Source of the DNA: Hesseltinella vesiculosa
Taxonomy: Eukaryota > Mucoromycota > Mucoromycetes > Mucorales > Cunninghamellaceae
Length of the DNA: 64,000 nucleotides
Assembly (NCBI GenBank): GCA_002104935.1
Contig: MCGT01000026.1
Coordinates: 248,001-312,000, forward strand
Reading direction: 5' to 3'
Every line of letters begins with the position of its first letter. Position 1 is the first letter of the stretch. This document shows positions 1 to 11,445 of this stretch, one piece after another. Under the pieces are notes generated by a model that saw nothing but the letters and a program-made list of their open reading frames with translations, was not told the DNA's origin and searched no databases. The position numbers and the translations under genes were made by a program.

Positions 1-25
1 GAAAAGGCAGGCTTGCTGCTCCTAC

Positions 26-895
26 CTCGTCAAACAATTCAGGCTTTTCTTGGAAGAGACCAAACGCCTCGTTGCCTTCGGTTGTGTAGAGCTTTTCGTT
101 CAACCACCGGAATCGTGCACCCGACAGTTTTTCCTTCATCTTCATTTGAAGTTTGGTCAAGCCCGCTGCCTTGCCAGAAGGCACCTTGGGCTCTTCGACT
201 TTGGGCTGTTCTTTGGGTGTGCTGCGCTTTTCCTGCTGCTTGGGCTGGGGCTGTTTCTTCTCGACTTTGTTGCCTTTTTGCTTCGCCAGGAGCTGTAGTG
301 CAAAACATAAATAATAGCAAAAAAAAAAAAAAAAAAAACCAGCGTGAGTGACGCTGCCGCGCTTGTCGTTTCCTCATACCGCTTTCAATTGGTCTTTCTT
401 GCTGGCATCAGGCTTTGCTTTTTTGGCCGTGGGTTGCTGCTTCACAGGCTGCTTGCTGTTTGGCTGTTTCTGATTGTTGGGCAACACGTCATTCTTTTTC
501 GACGTCTGCTGTTGTTGTTTCTCTTTGGGCTGGTCCTTTTTCTTGTTCGATTGCTTGGGCCGATCGTCCTGCTTCTTGGGTGGGGTGGCTTGCTTGGGTG
601 TGGCCATCGGTTGCTGCTTTTCAGAAGGCTGATCCTTCTTGATCTTCTTGTTCTTGGATGCATTGTCTTTGTCCAAGGTTCGCTTTCTGTTGCTCTTCTT
701 GTCACCATCCTGTTGCCGCTGCTTCTTACTCTGTTTGGGCGTGATCTGTTGAAGCTGAGCTTGCAGTTTGTCGGCTTCTTTGGTGGCCTGGGCGGCAGAA
801 ACATCGTCAGACGCAGGCTTACGTTTCTTTGTAGTAGACTCGGCAGCAACGTGGGTAGGTAATGACCATCCTGGTGTTTGGAATAGCGGCTGCAT
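26..895 (-). CDS. RRP8: Ribosomal RNA-processing protein 8 (rRNA m1A methyltransferase), 5' part, cut by window edge
   Basis: Two coding exons are visible, 895-380 and 292-26. The second ends at a GTAGGA donor, so the gene continues leftward out of the window. The start at 895 gives MQPLFQTPGWSLP, close to the 'LFxxxGWS' opening of Rrp8. A long Lys/Gln-rich disordered stretch follows. Exon 2 ends in GARFRWLNEKLYTTEGNEA, the conserved block that precedes the Rossmann methyltransferase domain. The catalytic domain itself lies outside the window. Rrp8 is a nucleolar enzyme that makes N1-methyladenosine in large-subunit rRNA. An upstream in-frame ATG at 985 would add only Lys/Phe homopolymer and was rejected. 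The identification rests on the N-terminal motif and the FRWLNE block. Confidence 0.85.
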
Positions 896-1018
896 GGTAG
901 TGAAGATCAAAACTAGCAAGCGAAATGAGGAAAAGAAAAAAAAAAAAAAGAAAAAAAAATCAGCCTTTTTTTTTTTTTTCTTCACCTAATTCTTCTTTTT
1001 CTTTCCCCGTTAAAGATC
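896..1018. promoter_or_regulatory. Divergent promoter between RRP8 and the CCDC43-like gene
   Basis: Only 123 bp separate two divergent start codons (895 on minus, 1019 on plus). The spacer holds poly-A then poly-T tracts around 930-985 and a pyrimidine-rich leader before the plus start. It must carry both promoters. No TATA or named factor site was recognised. Confidence 0.5.
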
Positions 1019-1966
1019 ATGTCTGATCTTGTCGATCAAGTTGCTGAAGCATTGAAGGCCATTCAACTCAAAGGTAAATCATGAAGATCATTCACACAGC
1101 CCGAGATGCATCACCTATAAAAAAATGTCACGCCCTTCTCACCCTCAACATGCTACTGCTCCCGGTCCTCGGTGTCCATCATAGACGATGATATTGCTGA
1201 ATACATTGCTGGCATTGTAGAAGACAGCACTATGGATGACGATGAAAAACGAGACGTCATTCGAGAATTCCTATCGGAAACGACAGTAAGGGTCAACCCT
1301 CTAGACTAGCCCCGCTTTGCTCACGACCTATTTTTTTTATGGCACCCTCTAGGACCGGCCAACGGACGATCTGATCGAATCCATTCTGATCAAATCAAAG
1401 GAGCTGCAACAAAAAGAGCTGAAGGAGGCACAAGAGCGCAAGGGGAAAGAATTGCAAAAGGCCCATGGTAAGAAATGCACCCTGAAGCTGCCTGAAACCT
1501 GAGTTGGCATGGCAACGCGAGACTGACGGAGATCGCCTCGCACTCTTTGATTAGAGCTGGAAAAGCAGCGCCTGCTGGAATCTGAGAAAGAACGTGAAGC
1601 ACTTGCCAAGGAGGCTGCTGATCGAGTGGCTGCCAAAGAGCTCTCTGCCGAGGATCGCCGCCGACGCGAACAACTAAGGAAGCAATACGAGAACGTCGAT
1701 GACCGTGGCCACGATGGCAAGTGTCGTCTTTCTTTACGTACCTAGCTAACAACCCATGTCATTCTGCCACAGGCGACCTGGAACAAAATCTAAACGCTTC
1801 AAAGGTCAAGGAAAAGGAACGGCTGCGACTAGCAGAGTCGAAACAAAAGAGCGAAATGGAAAAGGAACGCAACAAGATGCTTCTAGAAAAGCAGCGCCAA
1901 CAGAAAACCGACAAGGATGCCGAGAACAAGAAGAAAACAGCCAAGAAGGAGCGCAGACGTGTTTAG
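1019..1966 (+). CDS. CCDC43-like coiled-coil protein
   Basis: Five exons (1019-1073, 1185-1285, 1353-1467, 1555-1716, 1773-1966) give 208 codons in one frame. The N-terminus contains an acidic helical segment (DDDIAEYIAGIVED). The C-terminal half is highly charged coiled coil (KEKERLRLAESKQKSEMEKE) ending in KKERRRV. Length, order of parts and the '(K/R)QYENVDD' linker match the CCDC43 family, which is conserved in eukaryotes but poorly understood. Intron 4 has a GC donor (GCAAGT at 1717), and only that choice keeps the frame. The function is unknown. The gene is divergent from RRP8. Confidence 0.75.
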
Positions 1967-2028
1967 ACGTTAGAATATCATAAAACTCACCAAGACCTAT
2001 TAAACTGCCTGGACCTTTGAGAAATTTA

Positions 2029-3010
2029 TTACACGTGCTTTTCTTTGATCATTGAATAGAAAAAGTAGTGGAATGCGTCGCCCATGGTGGTGGTCTTGAT
2101 TTCCCAGCAGTCGCGATTTAGTAGAGGTTTTCGGAAGTGAGGCTGGCCAAACGTGATATACAGAAACAGGCCGCCCATCTTCAGGACACGCGCCACTTCA
2201 TCCACTTCCTTTTTGACCTCAGACACCACTTCTTCTCCAGGATTCCACTGATCCTTAACGCCTCTATATAAAAAAAAAATAAACTGGGTGAGTCACGGTT
2301 AAAATCTACAACAGGGAACGTTGAACGTTTACGTGAGAAGCGCATCCATCGTTCCTGAAAGAGAGAGGGGGGGGGGAGATCAATCGGCCAGTGAGTGAGT
2401 GACAACTCCTCTATTTTCAGTTTTTACAGTGAGCTTTTACCTTTGTCAATGACCACATCGAAAGATTCCGTATCAAACTTCAAGTCTCGGATGTCCATTT
2501 CCAGCCCTGTAGAAGAAAGAGGGAGGTTCAGTGGATGTCTTGCTTGGGACAGTCTTACAAGTCATTTCAGGCATATCAGCACATCGATCCTTCATGTTGT
2601 CAACGACTGTCTTGGAATAGTCGATGTTGGTGATGTTTTTGTAGCCATCACGATACATGTCTTCGCCTAGAGCTAAGAAAATCAGGCAATGGACCACAGT
2701 TAGCTGGCGGTCAAAGAACGATCGTTTCTACAGCGGTGCGCAGCATCACCTACTTGAGTTACCACAGCCCAGAATCAAAATCGAGGCATCCTTGTTAGGA
2801 ATGTGTTGATCGAATAACACTTTTAACTCATCGTAAGTCTTGAACCAATCAAAGGTGGTATTGAGATCTTCTCTGTAGCGAGAGGTAAGTTGCCTGGATC
2901 ACGATTGTTTAACTGAACACCTACTGTTTATAGCGTTCCTCCCAATACTCCTGTGTTCTGTAGGCAGTGGGATCTTCGGGAACGACTTCCAATGATGTTG
3001 ATGCAACCAT
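2029..3010 (-). CDS. EEF1AKMT4-type protein methyltransferase
   Basis: Six exons (3010-2925, 2872-2754, 2672-2559, 2506-2441, 2354-2333, 2263-2029) give 213 codons. It opens with EYWEERYK and DWFKTYDEL. The SAM-binding motif I is ILILGCGNS, followed by NITNIDYS (motif II), SFDVVIDKGTMDALL (motif IV region) and VARVLKMGGLFLYITFGQP. This order is diagnostic of the eEF1A lysine methyltransferase 4 / METTL13-like group. The expected role is cytosolic methylation of a Lys on translation elongation factor 1A. Exon 5 is only 22 nt. The substrate is inferred from family membership. Confidence 0.82.
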
Positions 3011-3637
3011 AATTAATTTATCTACCTTTAATGAGGATCAACACTAGAAAGACAAAAAAAAAAAAAAATAAGAAAAAAAATCCCAATCCAATTTCATGTC
3101 CGACTTGACCTGCTTGAAACTGACATTCCCTTTCTGCGCCGATCAACCACTTGGGGCAAAAGACATCTGATGTTCGTTGCTATGAAACAGAGCAGGGTTG
3201 GCGGTGAGACTCTCAGCCGAGCATGACAAACGGTTGGATAACGAAATTCTGACAGAATTCTCTCCGAGCTGGGCTGAAGCTGTCAGACGCTCTTTTTTTT
3301 GCCAAGTTGTGTTTAGACGCAAGTCCTAAGCAACCCGCTTTGTCTTATTTGTTGTCTGATGGACATTCCATCTTCAAAAGATATGCTGAAAAGACGTCAA
3401 GGAGTACTGTACGCGCCGGAGTAGCTGAGAGCTGGGCGGGAAGGTTTTCGTCGCCGTCTCGTATTGTTTTACATGGTTACCATCTTTCTTTTTATTTTCT
3501 GTCATGAATGCAGACCGCACTGCCCGGTTCTCATACCCGTGATCAAGGTAAACATGTTTCATTCACTCGTGAGGGTTTGTTTATTTTCAGTGCTAGAGGT
3601 ACAAGCATGGAAAAAAAAAATTAAAAAGGTATCAAAT

Positions 3638-5433
3638 CTAAGAGCTGGCTGGATGAAGTTTTTGTTGCTGTTCCTCGGAAAGAGAGTAGCCACCATCGAC
3701 CAGCAACATGGGGGTAGACTCTGCAGTGAACGAGAAAGAGTAGGGTAGGTTCTGTCCTTCGCTTTGGGCATCCGGCGATGTTTCGTCCTGATCCAGGAAG
3801 GTGTCGAATTCGTTTTCCAGATCAATGTCGTTGTCATCGAGTCGTTGATGAACCTTGTGTGACGCATCAATGTCTTCGAGCTGCAAGGATTCTCGCTGCT
3901 CCAACTCCAATTCTCGCCGCGTTCGTACCGACACAGCATGGATCTTGAGCCAATTATACAAGCCAATGCCAAACAAGGTCACGCACAGACCAACAATGTT
4001 GACGACAGTCAGTCGATCGCCGAACACGAGAGTCGATATAAAGATCGTTGCCACTTCCTAAGAAGGACATGGTTAATGTGCCCTCGCTTTACTCCGTGCT
4101 TGATTTTACCTTGAAAATACCACACACGCTCAGCGTCATCACTGAGGTCCGTTTGATCAAAAAGAACTCAGACATGATCATGCAAAACGCTAAAGCACCA
4201 CCAGCTAAAACAATTCCGATCTGAAAGAAACAAGACAGTCGTTCAGCGCTTTTTCTAGCCTCCCGTCATGGCTCCGAGCTTACCGTGTGCAACCCTTCAG
4301 AAACGGTGACAAAAAAGACGCTGTGGAAGATGGTGCCATAACCTTCGACGATGCTGGAGATGATGATCAGAATGATGGCCTGGGCTGGTGCTAAGAAAAA
4401 GATAGAGGCGAACGGGTTCGTCAAGCCCATGTCTTCCTTGCGCAAAAGCACCTCGGTCAATGCCCATCGCAAGCCGCCAAATACAGAAGCAAACATCACT
4501 TGCAGGAACCTACATACAACCCAAACATCAGTCGCGGTTACCAGGATGTCATTTTCTTTTCCTTACCCAGCCCAAGCAAATTCCGTTTCATCAGACACCA
4601 TCAGTACGACGCCAGAAGTAATAATGACAATGATGCCTACAAGGCGGAAGCTTGGCCGTTCCAATTTGAACGCAAACGCGAAAAGAAGAACAAAGGCTAG
4701 CGTGGACGATTTACACATGGCTACAATAAAAAAAAAAGGTTAAGTCGTCGGTATCGTTGTTGTCCCATGGCATTTACTATAAAAGGACAAGGTGATGGTT
4801 TTCAGGGACAGATTCGAGAGACCAATATCCAAACTGGTTGCCAGCGCGCAGGGAAGCACTTTGAAGCTGCAAATGAACAAAACAACGATCAGACCAGGCT
4901 AGAAGAAATGGGTTACTTGCATGTAGTTGTTGACGGTGGGGCGAGACTTTGGTCGTAATGACGGGACAAAAAATAAAAAGGTGCCGGCAAAGCAAAACTG
5001 GACAATCATATGAACACTGGTGACAAAGAGAGGGTATTGGAAGTTGTAGTGCTCGGCTGAAAACATCCATTTGTTGTACACTGATAGGAACGTAGCAAAC
5101 TGAAAGAAAGAGAGCACGAGTAAAAAAAAAATATATATCTATACTGTCAAGGCAGGAAGCTTACTATGTACCTATAGACATAAAATAAAAATGAATAGGG
5201 ATGGTAATGGTAGGTACAATGGCTTACCAAGTGAGAATCCAAAGGACATTGATGGCACCGGATTTCAACAGGGCATTGCGTCGTTGGTGTTTTAACTGGT
5301 TGGATACTGACGGCGGTAAGGGGAGCAGCTGATCCCTGTCACTGTGTGTATGCGGGTCCAGGGGCTCCATTTGAACATCATCGTTAGACTCTAGATGGTC
5401 TGTCGAATTGGAAGAAGTTGATAATCGGCCCAT
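3638..5433 (-). CDS. SLC35C2-like nucleotide-sugar/triose-phosphate family transporter
   Basis: Eight exons (5433-5228, 5171-5165, 5099-4921, 4866-4778, 4720-4567, 4509-4284, 4220-4110, 4057-3638) give 463 codons. A roughly 60-residue Ser-rich cytosolic N-terminus precedes about ten hydrophobic segments. Landmarks are WYIFATFLSVYNKWMF, ATSLDIGLSNLSLKTITLSF, MCKSSTLAFVLLFAFAFKLE and LRWALTEVLL, typical of the drug/metabolite superfamily member SLC35C2 (yeast relative YMD8). A Golgi or ER membrane location is expected. Substrate is unknown. Exon 2 is only 7 nt and intron 3 is GC-AG (donor GCAAGT). Both are required to keep the conserved motifs in frame. An acidic C-terminal tail follows the last membrane segment. 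Confidence 0.85.
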
Positions 5434-5600
5434 GTCACGCCCTCTCGGTTCATACAAATAGAGGAAGGAGAAAAGCAAGAAAATTCTCCAGACAAGCTGA
5501 AATCCCGCCGAAAAAAAAAACAAAAACGCCGCCTCCACTTTTTCCTCTTCTCTACATCCCACTTGCTCATTTTCTTTACTCCTTCATCAATCACCCTTTC
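5434..5600. promoter_or_regulatory. Divergent promoter between SLC35C2-like and NUP84
   Basis: A 167-bp spacer lies between two head-to-head start codons. It is purine-rich on the left and pyrimidine-rich just before the plus start. It presumably drives both genes. No specific factor site was recognised. Confidence 0.45.
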
Positions 5601-8149
5601 ATGGTAAGGATATAGTGAAAGCATCCACGACCGATTAGCTAATACTGCATTTGTGTTCATCGTAGCACATAACGTCGCTTTATCAGCATTGTCAATGTGA
5701 TCTGGACAGGGCTTGCACCAGCCTCGTTGATCGCGTCCCAGCAGACATCTCCTTGAGTCATGCTCTGACACAGGTCTTGGACCAATGGTAATAAAGCTGA
5801 ACTGCACATACCATCAAAACATTGACACCTTCTGCTTATTAGCCTAGATCATACAGACACTTCCAACAAAGCCGTTCTCCGGTTTTTACGATGCGAACGG
5901 CGTACTTGGGAACTCTTTGACATGCTTCGGTAAGAATTCAACCTCAATAAAGACGAGATCCTCACCGGCCTATTTTTCCAGTAAGAAGAAAGATGGAAGC
6001 GCACGATACCAGGTACGGCTGTAAAGCGAGAGGGAAGCCTGAACTGAGCAACTTTTGCTGCGTAGGCAATTTTAGATTGGGCAACCCCAGCAGCGGCCAA
6101 GAAACAAATCAAACCCAAGATCCCTCCACCTTCTTCAACATCGTCCAAGAAAACCGATGGCTATTCATTTGATCTCGATTCCGACGAAGAGAGAGACGAC
6201 ACTATGAGCGAAGAATGGCATCAACGAGAGCTGCACCACGAACGTATTTTCCACTACCTGCGCAAAAACAACTGGGACGCCTTGACTGACTATGTCGCCA
6301 AAAAGGAACAACCCTGGCGCGCCCTCCTCTTCAAGTCATACGTACAAAAGTGTAAAAAGATAGCTGGTAAGCACCCCTCCTTTTTTTTTTTTTTTTTTTT
6401 TTTTTTGCTCACACCCTCTTGCTTTCTTCAGAAAATGGAACGTGTTTGGAAGAGGATATGAAGAAAACCTGGTCACTAGCCTGTGAGCGATTAGTGGCAG
6501 ATGTAAGCCCAAGTCACCCTCTGTCGCTTTTTTTTTTTTTAACTTATGCGTCAATAACTCGTCTTTCTACTTCATAGGCATCCTTGGGCGAGTATGGAAA
6601 AGCAGTATACGGGCTCATGATGGGCGATGTCAATTATGTCCTACCCGTGTGTGACAGCTGGGAATCGGTCGTATGGGCCTACTATCATACCGAAATGCAT
6701 GGCAACACAACCCGTTCTCTGGAGGAATGTCTAGCCGTGGCCAAGGAAAAGGACATGTCGGTTGCACAAAGGTAGTCACCATGAACAAAAAAAAAAAAAA
6801 AGCGTACCCTAGCATTTTGTTTACCGTGCAATCGCTTCTATTTGCCAACCAAGCGACCCCACACTCGCTTTTTCCCATGATATCCAAACTCTGGCTCTGA
6901 TAGGACGGCTGGACCTTCTTTGCCATGACCCAGACTATCTCCAAAAGTACACATGGAACGACAAGCAAGAACGGCAGCTGCTACGACGATTCTTGGCCTT
7001 GGTGGTGATATATGCGAGAACCTGCTTAGCTCTGGACACCGAAAGACACAGTGCTGGGGATGCTTTAGTTGCTGACTATGCTGATTTGTTTCGACAAGCA
7101 TCCTTCCAGGTACCATTTAAAAAAAAATGCCTTGGGTCTGCAGTTCTGACTTTTTTTTATTTTTGTTGACACTTTCCCCAGCCTGCGTTTGTGGCACTGT
7201 ATGCCTCATTCCTACGCCACGATAAGCAAATAGAATACTTTGCCCAATTTTTATTCGGTAAGTTTTTAATTTCGGCACCATGGCCCTCGACTGACACCCT
7301 CTTTTCATTTCAGATTTTGATGGCGATGAAGAAGAGACAAGGATCCTTGTAGATTTAGGGTATCAACATCAATTGGATATGCCCAATGTCCTGCGCCGTG
7401 TATTCAAAAAAACCATGGGACCCCAGGTGGGTGCATTTGGCATATTTGTAAAATGAACTCAGCCTCATCGCTATTTTTTTTTTTCCATTTAGGCCACTGA
7501 GGGTGAAGATCAAGTGGCTCGCTACCAACAAGGTCTCAGCTGGCTATTGATGGAAGATCAGCTGTTGGGAGACGTGATTAAGACAAGCAACAAACTGATT
7601 CGGCAATTGCTGCAACAAGACGCCTTCGACCTCGTCGACAAAGTGCTTGCCATGCTGACAACCCTGGCTGATACAGATCTTCCCAGTTACCCTGGTGGCA
7701 ACGAGCATCTCGGCCACATCCGCCTTGCTCAGAGTCACCGACTATATACCAGCTGGGAGCCCTTGCTTCAGCAGGAGCCAACACCTATCAACGAGCAAGA
7801 CCTGGATGGCTACAAACGGCTATCGCAGTGGAAAAGCTCCCTCTCAGCAAAAACAGATCAGCTAGAGCAAGTGCTGCTCTCGTTCCTCCGGTCACCTTGG
7901 TTACCCACAACAGACCCAGCCGCCAAGGATTACCAAGCCATCCACTGCCTCCGGACAAAATATCGACCGTCTCTATTTCTTCAGCTACATCACATCCTGT
8001 ATGAAACCAGAAGCTTGGCATCGGATTACGACGAAAAGTGCGCTCTGCTGATCAATCTCCTGGCCAATAGCAAGTATCAGTTGTACCAAGACTTGGTGGA
8101 CACTGGGCGGCTGTCGGAATGCTTGAGCATACTTTGTAAAAATAAATGA
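5601..8149 (+). CDS. NUP84: Nuclear pore protein Nup84/Nup107
   Basis: Eleven exons (5601-5603, 5666-5787, 5843-5929, 5982-6012, 6066-6366, 6432-6502, 6578-6771, 6854-7109, 7182-7257, 7314-7426, 7493-8149) give 636 codons. The first coding exon is only ATG. Diagnostic Nup107 features are ERIFHYLRKNNWDAL, GKAVYGLMMGDVNYVLPVCDSWESVVWAYY, the HDIQTLALIGR helix and VALYASFLR. The protein should be all-alpha-helical and part of the Y-shaped Nup84 scaffold complex. It is a little shorter than yeast Nup84 (726 residues). The 5' end is the least certain part, because the ATG exon was chosen by frame and splice sites only. The acceptor of exon 8 is AAG. Confidence 0.8.
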
Positions 8150-8384
8150 TGATCAGCCTTCTCATTGTTCTTTTTCCAATTATTTTGGTCAAAACGGAGA
8201 TATAAATTTATTCTTCGTTTTTGGTGCTTTTTTTTTTTTAGGAAAGGCTTTGCCTTGGTCGCTGGCGTAGAAAATCAAATCCCGGGAATCATGGATATGT
8301 CGCCTAGCCTTATTTTGGTTCCATTTCTTTCTTTCTTTCTCTCTCTCTTTTTTTCTACAATTTATTTTCTTTCAGCTATTGGAC

Positions 8385-10351
8385 ATGATGGAATCCTCCA
8401 CCCTTACTGCCAAAGCCAGCGACCTCGACAGTCAAAAAATACTACAACCAAGCACTGACTTGGAATCGCACACTGCCAGCACCACCAACGTCGATCACAG
8501 TGAGCAGCAGAGCGATGAGAAAAAATGGCCAGAACCGACCATTCGCGAGGGCCTCCTGGCGATCGTCAAATCATCTTGGATCAATCCACTGGTGATATTT
8601 ATTCCCTTTGGCATTGCCTCCCACTTTGTATGGAGCCCCACCGTTACGTTTGTGCTCAATTTCATTGCCATCATCCCCTTGGCCAAATTGCTTGGTTTTG
8701 CCACCGAAGATATTGCCCTGCGAACTGGAGAGGTAAGACGAAAAATAAAAACGAGGGCTCTTTGCATGCCAAGAGAGGAACTTATTGACACTCGCCACAC
8801 CGGAGCATGATCACAGTCCCCTTTTTTAGAAGTTTTCTGAGCGTTTGGGTTGCTGTGCAACGTCGGCAATGAACTCATTCGAAGCTTCTTCATTTTCTTT
8901 TTGCAGGTCATTGGCGGGCTCCTAAATGCTTCCTTTGGTAATGCCGTCGAGCTCATCATCTCCATCATCAGTCTCACGCAAAACCTGGTCATTGTTGTGG
9001 TATGTCCCTCGCAAAGACAACCCCCCCCAACTTCTCACGCGCGTCTCTTTATTTTTATCCAGCAAGCAAGCATGCTGGGCTCCATTCTGTCCAATTTATT
9101 GCTTGTCCTCGGCATGTGTTTCTGGTTTGGTGGTTACAAATTCAAGGAGCAATCCTTCAATGTCACAGCAGCACAGACTTCGGCGTCCCTGTTGTTTATA
9201 GCCACCGCCTCCTTGCTCCTGCCAGCCGCCTTTTATGGATCCACTCACAACGAGACAAACATTGCCACTGTCTCCTACGATATTCTCGTCATCTCCCGAT
9301 CAACAGCCGTCATTCTCTTGGTCATTTATATGTCCTATATTTGGTTCCAAGTAAGTCAATGACATATGAGTCTTGCCACGTACTTATTTTTTTATTTATT
9401 TTTGCACCAGCTTCGCACACACAAGCACCTGGTAAGAACCACCACCACAGAAAAATAGCCGAGCGCATCGACTGACACCGACGTATTTTTTAGTTTATTT
9501 CTCAAGAAGCAGCTATGGAGGAACGCAAGCACATGCGTAGCTACTCCTTTTTGAGCATTCCTAATGTTGATGCTGAGCAAGCTTCTGAGGAAGACGAGGA
9601 AGAAGAACGCCCTCAAATGCCCTTTTGGATGGCTTTGGCTTTGTAAGTTTGGGCCACGCCTTTTATTTTTTTTCATTTCTGACTGGCGCCTTCCTCTGCC
9701 ACTCCAGGCTGCTTGTGATCACTGCCTTGGTCGCTGTCTGTGCTGAATTCTTGGTCAGTGCCATTGAGGCTGTTGTGCAACAATGGGGTATCACTGAAAC
9801 GTTTGTGGGTCTCATTTTGTTGCCAATTGTCGGGTAAAAAAAATACGGATGTCACAACAGTAAGCAGATGACCAAAATGCCTCTTTTTTTTTTCCTATTG
9901 CTGTAGTAACGCTGCTGAACATGTGACCGCAGTTACTGTTGCTTGGAAGAACAAGATGGATTTAGCCCTCGGTGTGGCTGTGGGAAGTAGCATGCAAATC
10001 GCCTTGTTGGTGACCCCCTTGATGGTCATCATTGGCTGGGGCATTGGTGTGGAAATGAGCCTCTACTTTAACATGTATGAAACCGCCGTTCTTTTCATTG
10101 CTGTGATCATGGTCAACTATCTCATTATGGACGGCAAGAGCAATTGGCTGGAAGGTAAAAAAAAATCAGGCACAAGGAAGATCCCGACTGACAAGGATGG
10201 TTTCTCCTCGTTAGGCTTCATGCTCGTTGCTATGTATATCACAATTGCTATCAGCTTTTATTATTACCCCGACAGTGCCTCGGATGGTTTGCCTGGCACT
10301 GCCACCAACGCAACTTCTCACATTGTCACTGGGCCACTTGGCGCCCAGTGA
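8385..10351 (+). CDS. VCX1: Vacuolar Ca2+/H+ exchanger (CAX family)
   Basis: Eight exons (8385-8732, 8907-8999, 9063-9350, 9411-9431, 9494-9642, 9708-9833, 9907-10154, 10215-10351) give 469 codons. The two inverted alpha-repeats that form the ion site are intact: [18 protein letters not shown] (first) and [16 protein letters not shown] (second). An acidic cytosolic loop ([10 protein letters not shown]) separates the halves. About eleven hydrophobic segments fit a vacuolar antiporter exchanging cytosolic Ca2+ for protons. A splice acceptor (TTTCAG at 8371-8375) sits just before the ATG, suggesting a 5'-UTR intron. The last intron (10155-10214) is 60 nt with no in-frame stop, so its retention would only add 20 residues. 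Confidence 0.9.
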
Positions 10352-10744
10352 TGCCATCCTCATAATAGACACCACGTTAAAAATAACCCCTGGGCCGTTT
10401 GAGCGGCCTCTCTCTTTTTTGACGATCTTGTTGGGAACCTCCAATCGTCAGCTTGTATTATTATATTTACCTGTTGGGTCGGATTCGCATATTTATTTAA
10501 CAAACATCAAAAATTAAAAAAAAAACCTCCGCCTTTGCATTTGACATTGAGACGCCTGGACTCCCCCACTGCCTGCATTAACGGCTAATCTCCTCATACC
10601 GCAGTGGTTCATACCACTCTGTATCGTCTATTCTACTATTGCTCTTCTATCTTGAAAACATAAAAAGTCAAGACTTGGAGTTTAATGATTTTTGAAGCAG
10701 ACCACTGCGGGGCGACGTGATCTTTTCACCATCCTCATTCACAT

Positions 10745-10890
10745 CAAATCGGACTTTGGATTTTTGAATGATTGCATCGATGTGAAATGTTGAGCGACTG
10801 CGCTGAATACATGTTTGATGACGATACTGGTTGGTGAAGGTTGCTCAGCCAACGTTTGATCCGTTTCGTTTTGACACCTCCAAAACATGC
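10745..10890 (-). repeat. Dispersed repeat family R1, copy C (partial)
   Basis: Read on the minus strand, the core 'GTTGGCTGAGCAACCTTCACC' region is preceded by GGTGTCAAAAC, as in copies near 18.2 and 30.3 kb. Only the middle part is alignable by eye. Confidence 0.6.
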
Positions 10891-11310
10891 TTTTTTTTAA
10901 TCCAGATCCATGTCCGCTACACCATTGGCCCAAGCCAAACTGTCAAGTTGTCTTTGAACGTGCTGCACCTGAACGCTACCTCTGCATCCATCAGTTACCC
11001 GCCACCACCCACCAAGTAAAAGAAATAGGTTTATTTTGTGACATCTTCAAGATGATGTCTGTTCGTTTATTTTAATACAGGCTATTCAAGTTGTTGTGTG
11101 GTACGTGTGTGTATATGATGCGAGTGTCTGCCATGGTAAAAGGAAGGCGCCAAGAGAAAGCAATGCCATTGGAGTCGGAGGAGAGGGGCTGGTGATTTTG
11201 ATTTGCTGCCAGCAGCTGAGGGCAAGTTATTATGCCACGCGATTTTGAATGATGGTTTTTTTTTTCTATTTTTTTTTCTTTTTTTTTTTTTTTATCGCAT
11301 ACTTTTTGCA

Positions 11311-11391
11311 GAATTGCGCTTTTTGCAGGATTGCGCTTTTTGGAGGATTGTGCGTTTTGCAGGATTGTGCTTTTGTAGGATTGCGCAGTTG
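11311..11391. repeat. Minisatellite, about 17 bp x 5
   Basis: Five degenerate units of about 16-18 bp follow each other. Each starts GATTG(C/T)GC followed by TTTT, and most end GCAG, GGAG or GTAG. They lie directly after a T-rich tract. No coding role was seen. Confidence 0.75.
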
Positions 11392-11445
11392 TTCGAGTTT
11401 GAGTCATCCTCAGTCAAATTTCAAGATAATTGCATCGCCATTTGC

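Larger units (their letters stand above)
10352..11445. other. Intergenic region with repeat fragments
   Basis: No convincing gene is seen. The stretch holds a fragment of the dispersed repeat (about 10745-10890), T-rich tracts at 11245-11295 and a short minisatellite at 11311-11391. Small open frames overlap the repeats and have no recognisable product. Confidence 0.5.

Noticed and set aside
9..377. Open frames on both strands at the left edge
   Set aside because: They read through the RRP8 intron or its antisense strand. The spliced RRP8 reading explains the region.
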